Shown: one piece after another, positions 15,075 through 22,762 of the stretch
Layout: each line of letters opens with the position of its first letter
How positions within the stretch are numbered: position 1 is the stretch's first letter
Origin: an uncultured bacterium
GTDB lineage: Bacteria > Bacillota > Clostridia > Christensenellales > Borkfalkiaceae
Assembly (NCBI GenBank): GCA_934871445.1
Contig: CAKXBD010000001.1
Span: forward strand, 16,069 to 58,684
Length of the DNA stretch: 42,616 bases
Direction of reading: 5' to 3'
Notes under the pieces: model-generated
Seen by the model: the letters and a program-made list of their open reading frames with translations, nothing else
Database searches by the model: none
What the model was told of the DNA's origin: nothing
Position numbers and translations under genes: made by a program

Positions 15075-16190
15075 ATGATTTATTTCGACAACGCGGCGAC
15101 GGGCGGGCGCAAGCCCGACGCCGTGATTTCCGCGGTGACCTCCGCCGTAAAGCTGTGTGCGAATCCGGGCAGGAGCGGACACAAGCTCTCTCTTGCCTGC
15201 GCGGGAGTGGTACAGAATTGCCGCAACGCCCTCGACGAGTATTTTAACGGCTGGGGCTTCGAGCGGGTAATCTTCACAAAAAATTGCACGGAAGCGCTGA
15301 ACATCGCTGTTTTCGGCGCGCTTTCGGCGGGCGATCATGTCGTCACCACGTGCATGGAGCACAATTCCGTTCTCCGTCCCCTCGAATATCTCAAAAAGTC
15401 AGGCGTCATCACTTACGACGTCTGTCCGTTGACGGACGGAAACATTTGCCCCGAAACCTTTGCTTCCCTGATAAAGCCGGAAACGAAAATGGCAATCGTC
15501 ACTTCCGCTTCCAACGTCACGGGCGCAATCCCCCCGCTGAAAGAGATAAAAGAACTTCTGCCCGAAAGGGTGTTGTTCGTCTGCGACGGAGCACAGGGCG
15601 GAGGGCATATTCCCATCGACATGAAAAGGACGGGACTCGACGCCTTGGCGATCGCGGGACATAAGGGGATGATGGGAATACAGGGCAGCGGCGCGCTCCT
15701 GTTTTCAGAGCGCATAAATCCCCGCCCCGTAATGTTCGGCGGGACGGGAAGCGAGAGCATCTCCCTTGACATGCCCGATTTTTATCCCGACGCTCTGGAA
15801 GCGGGAACGCTGGCCTTTCCGGCCATATCTTCGCTTTTGGAGGGCGTGGGCTATCTTTCGGGACGGGGGGAGAGCATAGGGAAAGAGCTTTTATCCATGA
15901 CGGAATATTTTCTTGACGGATTGAAAAAGCTGTCCTCTTTTCGCGCGTATTCCGTTCCAAATACCTGCGGAATCGCCGCGTTCGGGCACCGCGACGTACA
16001 GTCGGAATTTCTCGCGCAGGAACTCTCGGAGAGCTATTCCGTCGCCGTCCGCGGCGGACTGCACTGCGCGCCTTTAATGCACAGGGCGCTCCAAACGGAG
16101 GAGGACGGCCTCGTGAGAGTGAGCTTTTCTCCTTTCAATCGCAAAAGGGAAATCGACGTACTCCTTTCCGCCCTGAAAAAAATGAACTGA
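15075..16190 (+). CDS. Cysteine desulfurase family protein (class V aminotransferase)
   Basis: The 371-residue PLP enzyme opens MIYFDNAATGGRKP, the class V start motif. The PLP lysine is in AIAGHKGMMG and the active-site cysteine in VRGGLHCAPL. The type resembles the IscS-like subgroup that is not tied to Fe-S assembly genes and is often paired with DUF3343. It removes sulfur (or selenium) from cysteine (or selenocysteine); the acceptor here is unknown but the neighbouring DUF3343 protein is a candidate. I chose ATG 15075, preceded by AGAGGTGAC. The frame is open further upstream but without a ribosome site. Confidence 0.92.
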   Translation: MIYFDNAATGGRKPDAVISAVTSAVKLCANPGRSGHKLSLACAGVVQNCRNALDEYFNGWGFERVIFTKNCTEALNIAVFGALSAGDHVVTTCMEHNSVLRPLEYLKKSGVITYDVCPLTDGNICPETFASLIKPETKMAIVTSASNVTGAIPPLKEIKELLPERVLFVCDGAQGGGHIPIDMKRTGLDALAIAGHKGMMGIQGSGALLFSERINPRPVMFGGTGSESISLDMPDFYPDALEAGTLAFPAISSLLEGVGYLSGRGESIGKELLSMTEYFLDGLKKLSSFRAYSVPNTCGIAAFGHRDVQSEFLAQELSESYSVAVRGGLHCAPLMHRALQTEEDGLVRVSFSPFNRKREIDVLLSALKKMN

Positions 16191-16220
16191 CTTTTCCGCT
16201 TCGTTTACCGTCGGTCGGAC

Positions 16221-16535
16221 TTAGATTCTTTTCAGCCTTTCGACCACGGATTTCAATTTACGGCGCTGTCCGCCGTCCAGAAGCGGCGAAAATTGTTCGT
16301 AAAAAGTGTCTATCTCCGCATTGGAAAGCGTCCCCGCGCGCTTGCTTCTTTCCGCTTCGCTGAGGATATTTCTCAACATTTCGTTGCTGTTCTTGCCGTT
16401 GTAGGCCGCGGCGATTTTCCTCGTCAATTCCGCGGCAGAGCTCTCTAATGCGGGATCGGACGCCGTCACGGCCCTTTTCAGCGTCTCGCTTTCCGAAGGT
16501 GTATTTTCGGGGCGGTAATCTTTGAAACTTCTCAT
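16221..16535 (-). CDS. Small hypothetical protein
   Basis: The 104-residue protein has a disordered, charged N-terminus (SFKDYRPENTPSESE) and then a mostly helical part ending SVVERLKRI. I do not recognise it. Its start has a strong AAGGAGGAGACAT ribosome site, which supports a real gene. It is divergent from another orphan gene, and a 7-bp inverted repeat lies directly upstream of its ribosome site. Confidence 0.7.
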   Translation of the reverse strand: MRSFKDYRPENTPSESETLKRAVTASDPALESSAAELTRKIAAAYNGKNSNEMLRNILSEAERSKRAGTLSNAEIDTFYEQFSPLLDGGQRRKLKSVVERLKRI

Positions 16536-16550
16536 ATGTCTCCTCCTTGC

Positions 16551-16572
16551 AGGATAACTTTATCATTATCCT
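16551..16572. promoter_or_regulatory. Inverted repeat between two divergent orphan genes
   Basis: AGGATAA and TTATCCT form perfect 7-bp arms around CTTTATCA. It lies in the leader of the minus gene at 16535 and upstream of the plus gene at 16619. It may be an operator or an RNA hairpin. Confidence 0.35.
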
Positions 16573-16618
16573 ATGCGGGGAGGAAATTTTTCGCAACTCA
16601 AGCTCATATATTGTTAGT

Positions 16619-17005
16619 ATGGAAATCATGATGCTGCTGCTATTATACTATCTTTCGCAAAATCCGGATTTTCCCGAAAGGATTAAACCGCTCATGGGAC
16701 AGCTGAAAAATTCCGAGGAAATGCTGAAATTTCTAAACGACCTTTCCCGTTTCTCCGACATTTTTTCCCTGTTCAAAAAGCAGGAGGGCGGGCCCGACCG
16801 TTCCGATCGGCCCGACCGCCCGCAAAGCGGCGCCCCGAAGCCTCCGAACGCGTCGCCGGACGGGGCAAGCGCTCCGAACGGTTCCGGAGGCGCGCCCTAT
16901 TCGCCGTCCCCGAAACAAGAAAAAGAAAATCCGCAAACCCCGACGAGCGGGATCGCGGACGAATTTATCGAACAATGTTTGGAAAAATATTTTAAGCGTC
17001 ATTGA
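16619..17005 (+). CDS. Hypothetical protein with Pro/Ser-rich linker
   Basis: The 128-residue protein has a helical N-terminal part (MEIMMLLLLYYLSQNPDFPERIKPLMGQL and onwards to about 55), a Pro/Gly/Ser/Asp-rich linker (about 58-108) and a short C-terminal helix (DEFIEQCLEKYFKRH). No family is recognised. The start is uncertain. ATG 16619 has no ribosome site; TATATT lies six bases before it, which would suit a leaderless mRNA. GGGGAGG at 16577-16583 is ideally placed only for an ATT codon. The stop overlaps the end of the convergent GNAT gene by 7 bases. Confidence 0.65.
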   Translation: MEIMMLLLLYYLSQNPDFPERIKPLMGQLKNSEEMLKFLNDLSRFSDIFSLFKKQEGGPDRSDRPDRPQSGAPKPPNASPDGASAPNGSGGAPYSPSPKQEKENPQTPTSGIADEFIEQCLEKYFKRH

Positions 17006-17532
17006 AGCGGGCGCGCCGAACTGTTATAAATCAGACCGTAGGAATCCAAATCCTTTCCGCCGCCGAAGGGATCGAACCCCCATTGACGCTCCACGGAGAA
17101 GCCGCATTTTTTATGTACGGCGAGGGAGGCAAAATTCTTTTTGTCCACGTTGTCCCGAACGACAAAAGCGCCGCCTTCCGAAAGAGAAGAAATTACGCCC
17201 TTCAAGAGCGTTCGGGCATATCCCTTTTTCCGCTCGTCCGTCCTCGTCTCCAAGGCCTCTATATAGTACGACCTCGGGGAAAGAGACAGCGCATACAGCC
17301 GAAGAGCGGATACCCATTTTCCGTCCGCTTCGAGGACATAGCATACATTCCCCGCCTCGGAAAAAAATTCCGAAGCGAGATACTCCGAAAAGGCGGCCTC
17401 AACTTTTTTCAAAGCATCTTCTTCCGTACAATCGGGGAAAAATCGGCGGGAATTTTCCCGATTGCTCTCCTCGTAAATTTGCATCAGTTTTTCATATTCC
17501 GTTTTTCCGCACCTTTTCAGCGCAAGCAGCAT
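16999..17532 (-). CDS. GNAT family N-acetyltransferase
   Basis: The 177-residue protein has the GNAT fold: acetyl-CoA binding is indicated by TRTDERKKGYARTLLKGVI (the R/Q-x-x-G-x-G/A region), followed by VHKKCGFSVERQWGFDPF, the usual 'neighbour strand' motif where a lone family member places KxGF. The acceptor substrate is not evident. The start at ATG 17532 is chosen for the GGAGGAGGAAAA ahead of it. It follows the SDR gene by 102 bases on the same strand and overlaps the convergent gene at its 3' end. Confidence 0.87.
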   Translation of the reverse strand: MLLALKRCGKTEYEKLMQIYEESNRENSRRFFPDCTEEDALKKVEAAFSEYLASEFFSEAGNVCYVLEADGKWVSALRLYALSLSPRSYYIEALETRTDERKKGYARTLLKGVISSLSEGGAFVVRDNVDKKNFASLAVHKKCGFSVERQWGFDPFGGGKDLDSYGLIYNSSARPLQ

Positions 17533-17634
17533 TTTTCCTCCTCCGCGGCCGTTCTCCGAGTCCCGCCTTATCGCGGATACGCCGCAACCATACGGCAAGG
17601 ATCGTTCCCGTTTGGAAGCAGCGCAACTTTTTTG

Positions 17635-18333
17635 TTATACGATGGAAAATCCCCCGTTCACGGGCAAATCGATGCCCGTGACATAGTCGTTTTCATAGAG
17701 AAACCATACGGCTTTGGCAACGTCCTCTCCGCGCCCGATCCGTTCCAAAGGGATTTCCTCTCGGAGAGCCTCCATATCGCCGTCGGACAGCCGCGCGTTC
17801 ATGCGCGTATCTATCACGCCGGGAGAGACGCTGTTGACGCGGATTCCGGAAGGTCCCAGCTCTTTTGCAAGGGCTTTCGTAAACCCCAGCAAAGCGGCTT
17901 TGGAGGCGGAATAGACGCTTTCGCAGCTCCCGCCGACCTCTCCCCAAACGGAAGAAATGTTGACGATGAGCCCGCTCTTTTTTTCGATCATTCCGCGCGA
18001 AGCCTCGCGGACACAGAGAAAGGCGCCCCCGACATTCACCGCAAACAAACGGTTCCATTCCTCGAAAGATACATCCTGTATTTGTTTGAACAGGGAAATG
18101 CCCGCATTGTTGACGAGAATATCCACGTTTCCGACGTGCCCGAACAGAGCCCGTACCTGCGCTTCGTCGGAGACGTCGGCGCGAAAGACGTCTATCCCTT
18201 CCGCGGCGCTTTCCGCGGCGCTCTGTTCGTCCGAGGAATACGCCGCGCATACGAAAAAGCCCCTTTTGAAAAACTTCCGCGCGATATCCCTGCCGATTCC
18301 CCGCGTTCCGCCCGTGACAAGCACCTTTTTCAT
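17635..18333 (-). CDS. SDR family oxidoreductase
   Basis: The 232-residue classical short-chain dehydrogenase has TGGTRGIG (7-14, dinucleotide binding), VNNAGIS, the catalytic Ser in VNISSVWG and YSASKAAL with catalytic Tyr and Lys. It resembles FabG, but the genome context is not fatty acid synthesis. It overlaps the end of aroK by 4 bases and is thus the last gene of the shikimate operon. Its substrate is unknown; a role as an extra quinate/shikimate-type or quite unrelated reductase is only speculation. Confidence 0.9.
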   Translation of the reverse strand: MKKVLVTGGTRGIGRDIARKFFKRGFFVCAAYSSDEQSAAESAAEGIDVFRADVSDEAQVRALFGHVGNVDILVNNAGISLFKQIQDVSFEEWNRLFAVNVGGAFLCVREASRGMIEKKSGLIVNISSVWGEVGGSCESVYSASKAALLGFTKALAKELGPSGIRVNSVSPGVIDTRMNARLSDGDMEALREEIPLERIGRGEDVAKAVWFLYENDYVTGIDLPVNGGFSIV

Positions 18334-18869
18334 TTCGCACCTGCCTCGTTCGTTTTCCGAAGATATTCCCGAACGACCGAAATCACTTCCCGAGCATTCT
18401 CGTCCGCCGATTTCCCGTCCACATCGACGATAAAATCGGCGACGTGTTCATATACGGGCGCGCGTTCTTTCAAGAGCTCCGAAAGCCGTTGGGCGATTCC
18501 GCCCGCCTCCGCTTTCAGGAGCGGACGATCGTCATACACCCTCAGCCGCCCGACGAGCGTTTCCAAAGAAGCCCTCAGGAAGACAATTTTTCCGTTTTTC
18601 TGCAAGAGCTCGTTATTTTCCCGTTTGAGGACAAGCCCGCCGCCCGTGGAAATGATGAGGTTATCCTTTTCCGAAAGCTCTTTGACGATTCCCGATTCCA
18701 GCTTGCGGAAATATTCTTCCCCGTAATACTCGAATATATCGGAAATATCGCCGTAGCGATCGACGATCATCTGATCGGTGTCGTACCATCTTCGTCCCGT
18801 CGCTTCGGCGATCTTTACACCGACCGTCGTTTTTCCCGCGCCCATCATGCCGCAAAGAATGAGATTCAT
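18330..18869 (-). CDS. aroK: Shikimate kinase
   Basis: The 179-residue P-loop kinase phosphorylates shikimate at O3. Walker A is GMMGAGKTTVG (7-17), the shikimate-binding Asp is in YDTDQMI, STGGG is at about 80, and the lid region has DDRPLL. Length is typical. Its ATG directly follows the aroQ stop codon and its end overlaps the SDR gene by 4 bases, indicating translational coupling through the operon. Confidence 0.95.
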   Translation of the reverse strand: MNLILCGMMGAGKTTVGVKIAEATGRRWYDTDQMIVDRYGDISDIFEYYGEEYFRKLESGIVKELSEKDNLIISTGGGLVLKRENNELLQKNGKIVFLRASLETLVGRLRVYDDRPLLKAEAGGIAQRLSELLKERAPVYEHVADFIVDVDGKSADENAREVISVVREYLRKTNEAGAK

Positions 18870-19316
18870 TTACTTTTGCCCTCCGAAATTCGCTTTGAGT
18901 CCCGCTATCGCGGCGATATAGCTCGCCGCCCCGAATCCGAACACGACGCCGCGGCAGACCTCGGACAATACGCTGTGGGAACGGAACGTCTCCCGCGCGC
19001 AGATATTGGACATATGCACTTCCGCCACGGGAATATCGATGGCGGCAATCGCGTCGCGGAGCGCATAGCTGTAATGCGAATACGCGCCCGCATTGAGCAC
19101 GACCGCGTCGCAGGAATGTTTCAAAAATACCTCGTGGAGCTTATCGCAGAGCGCTCCTTCGAAGCTGCTCTGAAAAAATTCCGTTTCGTCTCCGTTCCGC
19201 GCGCAATACGCGGCGATTTTTCCTTCGATATCCGAAAGGGATTCGCTGCCGTAGACGCTCTTTTCCCGAAGCCCCGTCAGATTGAGATTGACCCCGTTGA
19301 TGATGAGAAATTTCAT
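18870..19316 (-). CDS. aroQ: Type II 3-dehydroquinate dehydratase
   Basis: The 148-residue protein forms the dodecameric type II enzyme that converts 3-dehydroquinate to 3-dehydroshikimate. NGVNLNLTGLRE is the N-terminal signature, the catalytic Tyr is in KSVYG, LNAGAYSHYSYALRDAI supplies the active-site Asn, and EVHMSNICARETFRSHS supplies the catalytic His and Arg. The start is ATG 19314-19316 with AGAGGTAAC upstream. A longer frame reaching into aroE is not coding. Confidence 0.96.
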   Translation of the reverse strand: MKFLIINGVNLNLTGLREKSVYGSESLSDIEGKIAAYCARNGDETEFFQSSFEGALCDKLHEVFLKHSCDAVVLNAGAYSHYSYALRDAIAAIDIPVAEVHMSNICARETFRSHSVLSEVCRGVVFGFGAASYIAAIAGLKANFGGQK

Positions 19317-19366
19317 ACTCGTTACCTCTTTTATATCGTTACCGTGTATTTCATATCGTTTTCCGT

Positions 19367-20164
19367 TTATTGCGTTCGTTGCAGATATTCCGCATATAAC
19401 GCCTTCGCCTCCTCGGCACTTTCTTTTCTGCCGAGATAGAGACAATCGGAAAAGTACGCCTGATAGAACAGCATGGCGCCGCCCGAAAGCGTCTTTTTGC
19501 CCCGTTCCCGCGCGAGCCGCAAAAATTCCGATTCCGCGGGCCGATAGATAAGATCCACCGCCGTCAGACACTGATTCAGCTCCTCGCCCGCAACGGGGGA
19601 TTGCCCTGTACTTTCGTGCATTCCCACGCCCGTGCAGTTGATGAAAATGTCGCAGGGGACGACGCTCTCCGCCGCCTCTACGCCGAGTTCTTCGCACGCT
19701 TCTTTCAGGAGCCGGCGATTCCTCCGATACAGGAACACGCGGGCGCCCGCAGCTTTGAGCGCCGCGGCCGTGCTCCTGCCCGCGCCGCCCGCGCCGAGCA
19801 CAAGGACGCTCTTTCCCCGAACGGCTGTTCCCGCGCCTTCCAGCATGAGAAGAAAGCCCTTCCCGTCGGTATTGTATCCCGCCTTTTCGGCGGATACCAC
19901 CGTATTCACCGACCCGTAAGCCGCCGCGTCCCCTCTTATGCTTTTCAGATACGGAAAAATGCTCCGTTTATAGGGGATCGTGACATTGAACCCGTCCGTC
20001 TCGTTCAACAGGCGTTCCGCCGCGCGGCAGAACGCCGTTTCGGGAACGGAAACTTTTTCGTAATCACATTCCGTTCCCATTTTTCCGAGGATAAAGCGGT
20101 GAATTTTTTCGCTGTCGGACAGGGACACGTCCTTGCCCAGAAGCGCCAGACGCAATTTTTTCAT
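19367..20164 (-). CDS. aroE: Shikimate dehydrogenase
   Basis: The 265-residue NADPH enzyme reduces 3-dehydroshikimate. Shikimate carboxylate-binding serines are at 14 and 16 (KDVSLSDSEKIH), although the usual SLSP is changed to SLSD. The catalytic Lys66 is in NVTIPYK, the cofactor loop is GAGGAGRST (about 123-131), and YRRNRR after strand two fits NADPH preference. It starts 7 bases after aroA ends. Confidence 0.95.
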   Translation of the reverse strand: MKKLRLALLGKDVSLSDSEKIHRFILGKMGTECDYEKVSVPETAFCRAAERLLNETDGFNVTIPYKRSIFPYLKSIRGDAAAYGSVNTVVSAEKAGYNTDGKGFLLMLEGAGTAVRGKSVLVLGAGGAGRSTAAALKAAGARVFLYRRNRRLLKEACEELGVEAAESVVPCDIFINCTGVGMHESTGQSPVAGEELNQCLTAVDLIYRPAESEFLRLARERGKKTLSGGAMLFYQAYFSDCLYLGRKESAEEAKALYAEYLQRTQ

Positions 20165-20171
20165 TTTTTCC

Positions 20172-21419
20172 TCACTGTTCCAAAAGCCCGAAAAATCCGG
20201 GGAAAGAAATGGCGCAACATTCGGGTTTGTCGATGTTTCCCCCGCGTTCCGAAGCCATGAGCCCGACCGCCGCCGTCATGGCGATTCGGTGATCGAGGTA
20301 ACTTTCGACGTCCCCTCCCGGCAATGCTTTTCTGCCGCGAATCACGAATCCGTCCTCCGTCTCGATGCAAATCCCGCCGAGCGCGGCGATCATCTCGGAG
20401 GTCGTGCGGATACGGTCGCTCTCTTTGAGCCTGAGTTCCCGCGCGCCCGAAATGCGGCTTTCGCCGTCGGCAAAGGCGCACAGGAGCGCGATGAGCGGCA
20501 GTTCGTCTATCATGGCGGGGATTTCTTCGGCCGTCAGAGTAATGCCGCGCAGGGGGGATTTTTCGACGAGGATATCCGCCGTTTCCTCTCCGCCCGAAAG
20601 CCGTCTGTTGGACGCGGTATATTTTACGCCGAGCTTGTCGAAAGCCCGCAGAATCCCCGTTCGGGTGGGATTGAGCCCCACGTTTTTGGAGAGCGTTTTC
20701 CCCTTCAAAGCGCCGAGGGCCATAAAATACGCGGCGGAGGAAATGTCGGCGGGAACACAGACGTCGGCGGCCTTCAAACGGCTCTTTTTCACGCGCACCG
20801 TAAGCCCGTCCACGGAAATGTCCGCGCCCATGGCGGAGAGCATTCGTTCCGTATGGTCGCGGGATTTCTGCGGTTCGGTCACGCGGGTTTCTCCGTCCGC
20901 GGAGAGTCCCGCCAAAAGGACCGCGCTCTTTACCTGCGCGGAAGCGACGCGGAGCGTAACGTTTGCGCCGTGCAGAGGAGCGGGATATACGTATACGGGC
21001 GCACGGCCCGCCGACGTGCGCACGTTGGCGCCGAGGTGGGACAAAGGCAGAGCGACGCGCTCCATGGGACGGGAGGAAAGGGACTCGTCCCCCACCAATT
21101 TCGCCTCTATCCCCTTTCCCGCCGCAAAGCCGATCAAAAGGCGCATGGTCGTCCCCGAATTTCCGCAGTTGAGGTTCACCCCCGTGCGGAAATGAGGCGT
21201 GCCGCGCACGCGCAGCGTCGTGCCGTCTATCTCTATTTCCGCGCCCAAAGCGCGCATACATTGACAGGTGGACAGGCAGTCCCCGCCCATCAGGGCGTTG
21301 GTAATCACCGCCTCCCCTTCCGCGCCTCCGTTCAGCATAATGGCGCGGTGCGTAATCGATTTATCTCCCGGCAAATCGAACTCGCCCTCGAAACGCTCCA
21401 CAGGTTTTATCGTCTTCAT
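20172..21419 (-). CDS. aroA: EPSP synthase
   Basis: The 415-residue enzyme joins shikimate-3-phosphate and PEP. LPGDKSITHRAIML carries the conserved Lys, NCGNSGTTMRLL the PEP/phosphate-binding loop, and LRLKESDRI the C-terminal signature. The loop NSGTTMR has the Gly-Asn-Ser-Gly-Thr form; the tenth-strand details that separate class I from class II glyphosate behaviour I did not assign. The gap to aroB holds about 100 bases of purine-rich, low-complexity sequence. Confidence 0.96.
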   Translation of the reverse strand: MKTIKPVERFEGEFDLPGDKSITHRAIMLNGGAEGEAVITNALMGGDCLSTCQCMRALGAEIEIDGTTLRVRGTPHFRTGVNLNCGNSGTTMRLLIGFAAGKGIEAKLVGDESLSSRPMERVALPLSHLGANVRTSAGRAPVYVYPAPLHGANVTLRVASAQVKSAVLLAGLSADGETRVTEPQKSRDHTERMLSAMGADISVDGLTVRVKKSRLKAADVCVPADISSAAYFMALGALKGKTLSKNVGLNPTRTGILRAFDKLGVKYTASNRRLSGGEETADILVEKSPLRGITLTAEEIPAMIDELPLIALLCAFADGESRISGARELRLKESDRIRTTSEMIAALGGICIETEDGFVIRGRKALPGGDVESYLDHRIAMTAAVGLMASERGGNIDKPECCAISFPGFFGLLEQ

Positions 21420-21522
21420 CTTCGTTCAGTCCCTTTTCTTTATTCTCTTTCGTCCGTTTATTCTTTTTCGTATATTTACTTATTTACTTTTTTCGTCCGC
21501 TTGTTCTTCTTCGTCTTTTCGT

Positions 21523-22641
21523 TTATCTGAACTCGCGGTTTTCGTTTTCCGCCGTTCCGCCCCCGTTTTTCCACTGAGCGGCGAGCCGCTCTAACCCGTC
21601 CCGATATTCAGGGAAGGGCAGGGAGAGCATAGCCCATTTTCCCCTGTCCGCCGCGACAGCCATCTGAATCAGTCCGTCGTCCGTATTTTTTTTGTCCGAC
21701 CTTGCCTTTTCCGCGGCCTTTCCGATCGTCTCAAAATCCGGCGCCTGCCTCGGCGGAACAGCCAATGCCCGACGGACGATTTGCATGAGCTCCCCGCCGT
21801 ATTCTTCCCCGCAGACGCCGTATTTTACCGCCAAGGCCGTCTCAAACCACATTCCCCAAAGCACGCTTTCCCCGTGTGACATCGAAGAGGAAAGCTCCAA
21901 GGCGTGTCCCGTGGTATGGCCGACGTTGAGGGACTTTCTCTCCCCCGTCTCTTTTTCGTCCACCTCCACCACGCGCGCCTTATGTTTTATGCACGGCGCA
22001 AGGAGAGAAGTGAGAAATTCTGCTCCGCAGATTTCGCATATATCGATATTCTCCATAGCTTTCAGTCGGTCGAAAATTTCCTCGTTCAAGGCGGCGTATT
22101 TTACGATTTCCCCCAATCCGCATTTGATTTCCCGAGGGGGGAGCGTCGAGAGGAAATCGGGGTCTGCCACCACTTCGCAGGGCTGATGAAAAGCGCCGAC
22201 GATATTTTTGACGCCGCATAAATCCACCGCGGTCTTTCCTCCCACGCCGCTGTCCACCTGCGCGAGCAGGGTGGTCGGCACCTGAACGCAGGAAATCCCG
22301 CGCATGTAGAGCGCCGCAGCCAATCCTCCGATATCCCCCACGACGCCGCCGCCCACGGCGAAAAGCCGCGACGAGCGGTGCAATCCGGCGCGCGTCATTC
22401 GGGTAAGAATTTCCGATAAGGCCCCAAAATTTTTGCTTTCTTCCCCGGCAGGGAGGACGAATATTTCGCTCTTTGCGAAATATTCGAAAAAAAACGTCCC
22501 ATAGAGAGAAAATACGTTAGAATCGGTCACGACGAAATTTTTCTGTCCCTCCGTGAGTCGGGGGAGTCTCTCTTTCGCCGCGCCCCGACCGATAACGATT
22601 TCCCCTTTCAAAGACGGCGCTTTCAGTTCAATTTTTTCCAT
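21523..22641 (-). CDS. aroB: 3-dehydroquinate synthase
   Basis: The 372-residue enzyme makes 3-dehydroquinate from DAHP using NAD and zinc. GGGVVGDIGGLAAALYMRG is the NAD loop, PTTLLAQVDSGVGGKTAVD binds substrate, and NIVGAFHQP and HTTGHALE contribute metal and substrate ligands. I placed the start at ATG 22641 (MEKIELKAP), which has GGAGG seven bases upstream, instead of the first ATG at 22686. It is the second gene of the operon. Confidence 0.96.
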   Translation of the reverse strand: MEKIELKAPSLKGEIVIGRGAAKERLPRLTEGQKNFVVTDSNVFSLYGTFFFEYFAKSEIFVLPAGEESKNFGALSEILTRMTRAGLHRSSRLFAVGGGVVGDIGGLAAALYMRGISCVQVPTTLLAQVDSGVGGKTAVDLCGVKNIVGAFHQPCEVVADPDFLSTLPPREIKCGLGEIVKYAALNEEIFDRLKAMENIDICEICGAEFLTSLLAPCIKHKARVVEVDEKETGERKSLNVGHTTGHALELSSSMSHGESVLWGMWFETALAVKYGVCGEEYGGELMQIVRRALAVPPRQAPDFETIGKAAEKARSDKKNTDDGLIQMAVAADRGKWAMLSLPFPEYRDGLERLAAQWKNGGGTAENENREFR

Positions 22642-22762
22642 AGCGAGCCCTCCTTCTCCTTTCAAAAGAAAGTTTTTTCCATTCACCTACTCTCACGCCA
22701 CCTTCCTCCTTTCCTTTTCAAAGCGAATTCCGTTTTCGTCTCTCTCGCTTCTTAAAAGACGT

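Noticed and set aside
17068..17086. GGGATCGAACCCC looks like the T-arm of a tRNA
   Set aside because: It codes for WGFDPF of the GNAT protein; no acceptor, D or anticodon stems can be built around it.
17002..18726. Plus-strand open frame of 574 codons opposite the GNAT, SDR and aroK genes
   Set aside because: The minus-strand genes carry full catalytic motifs and ribosome sites; the plus frame has none and runs across three genes.
19317..19697. Extension of aroQ by 127 codons
   Set aside because: It overlaps aroE in another frame, is Arg-rich and has no similarity to AroQ; the ATG at 19316 has a good ribosome site.
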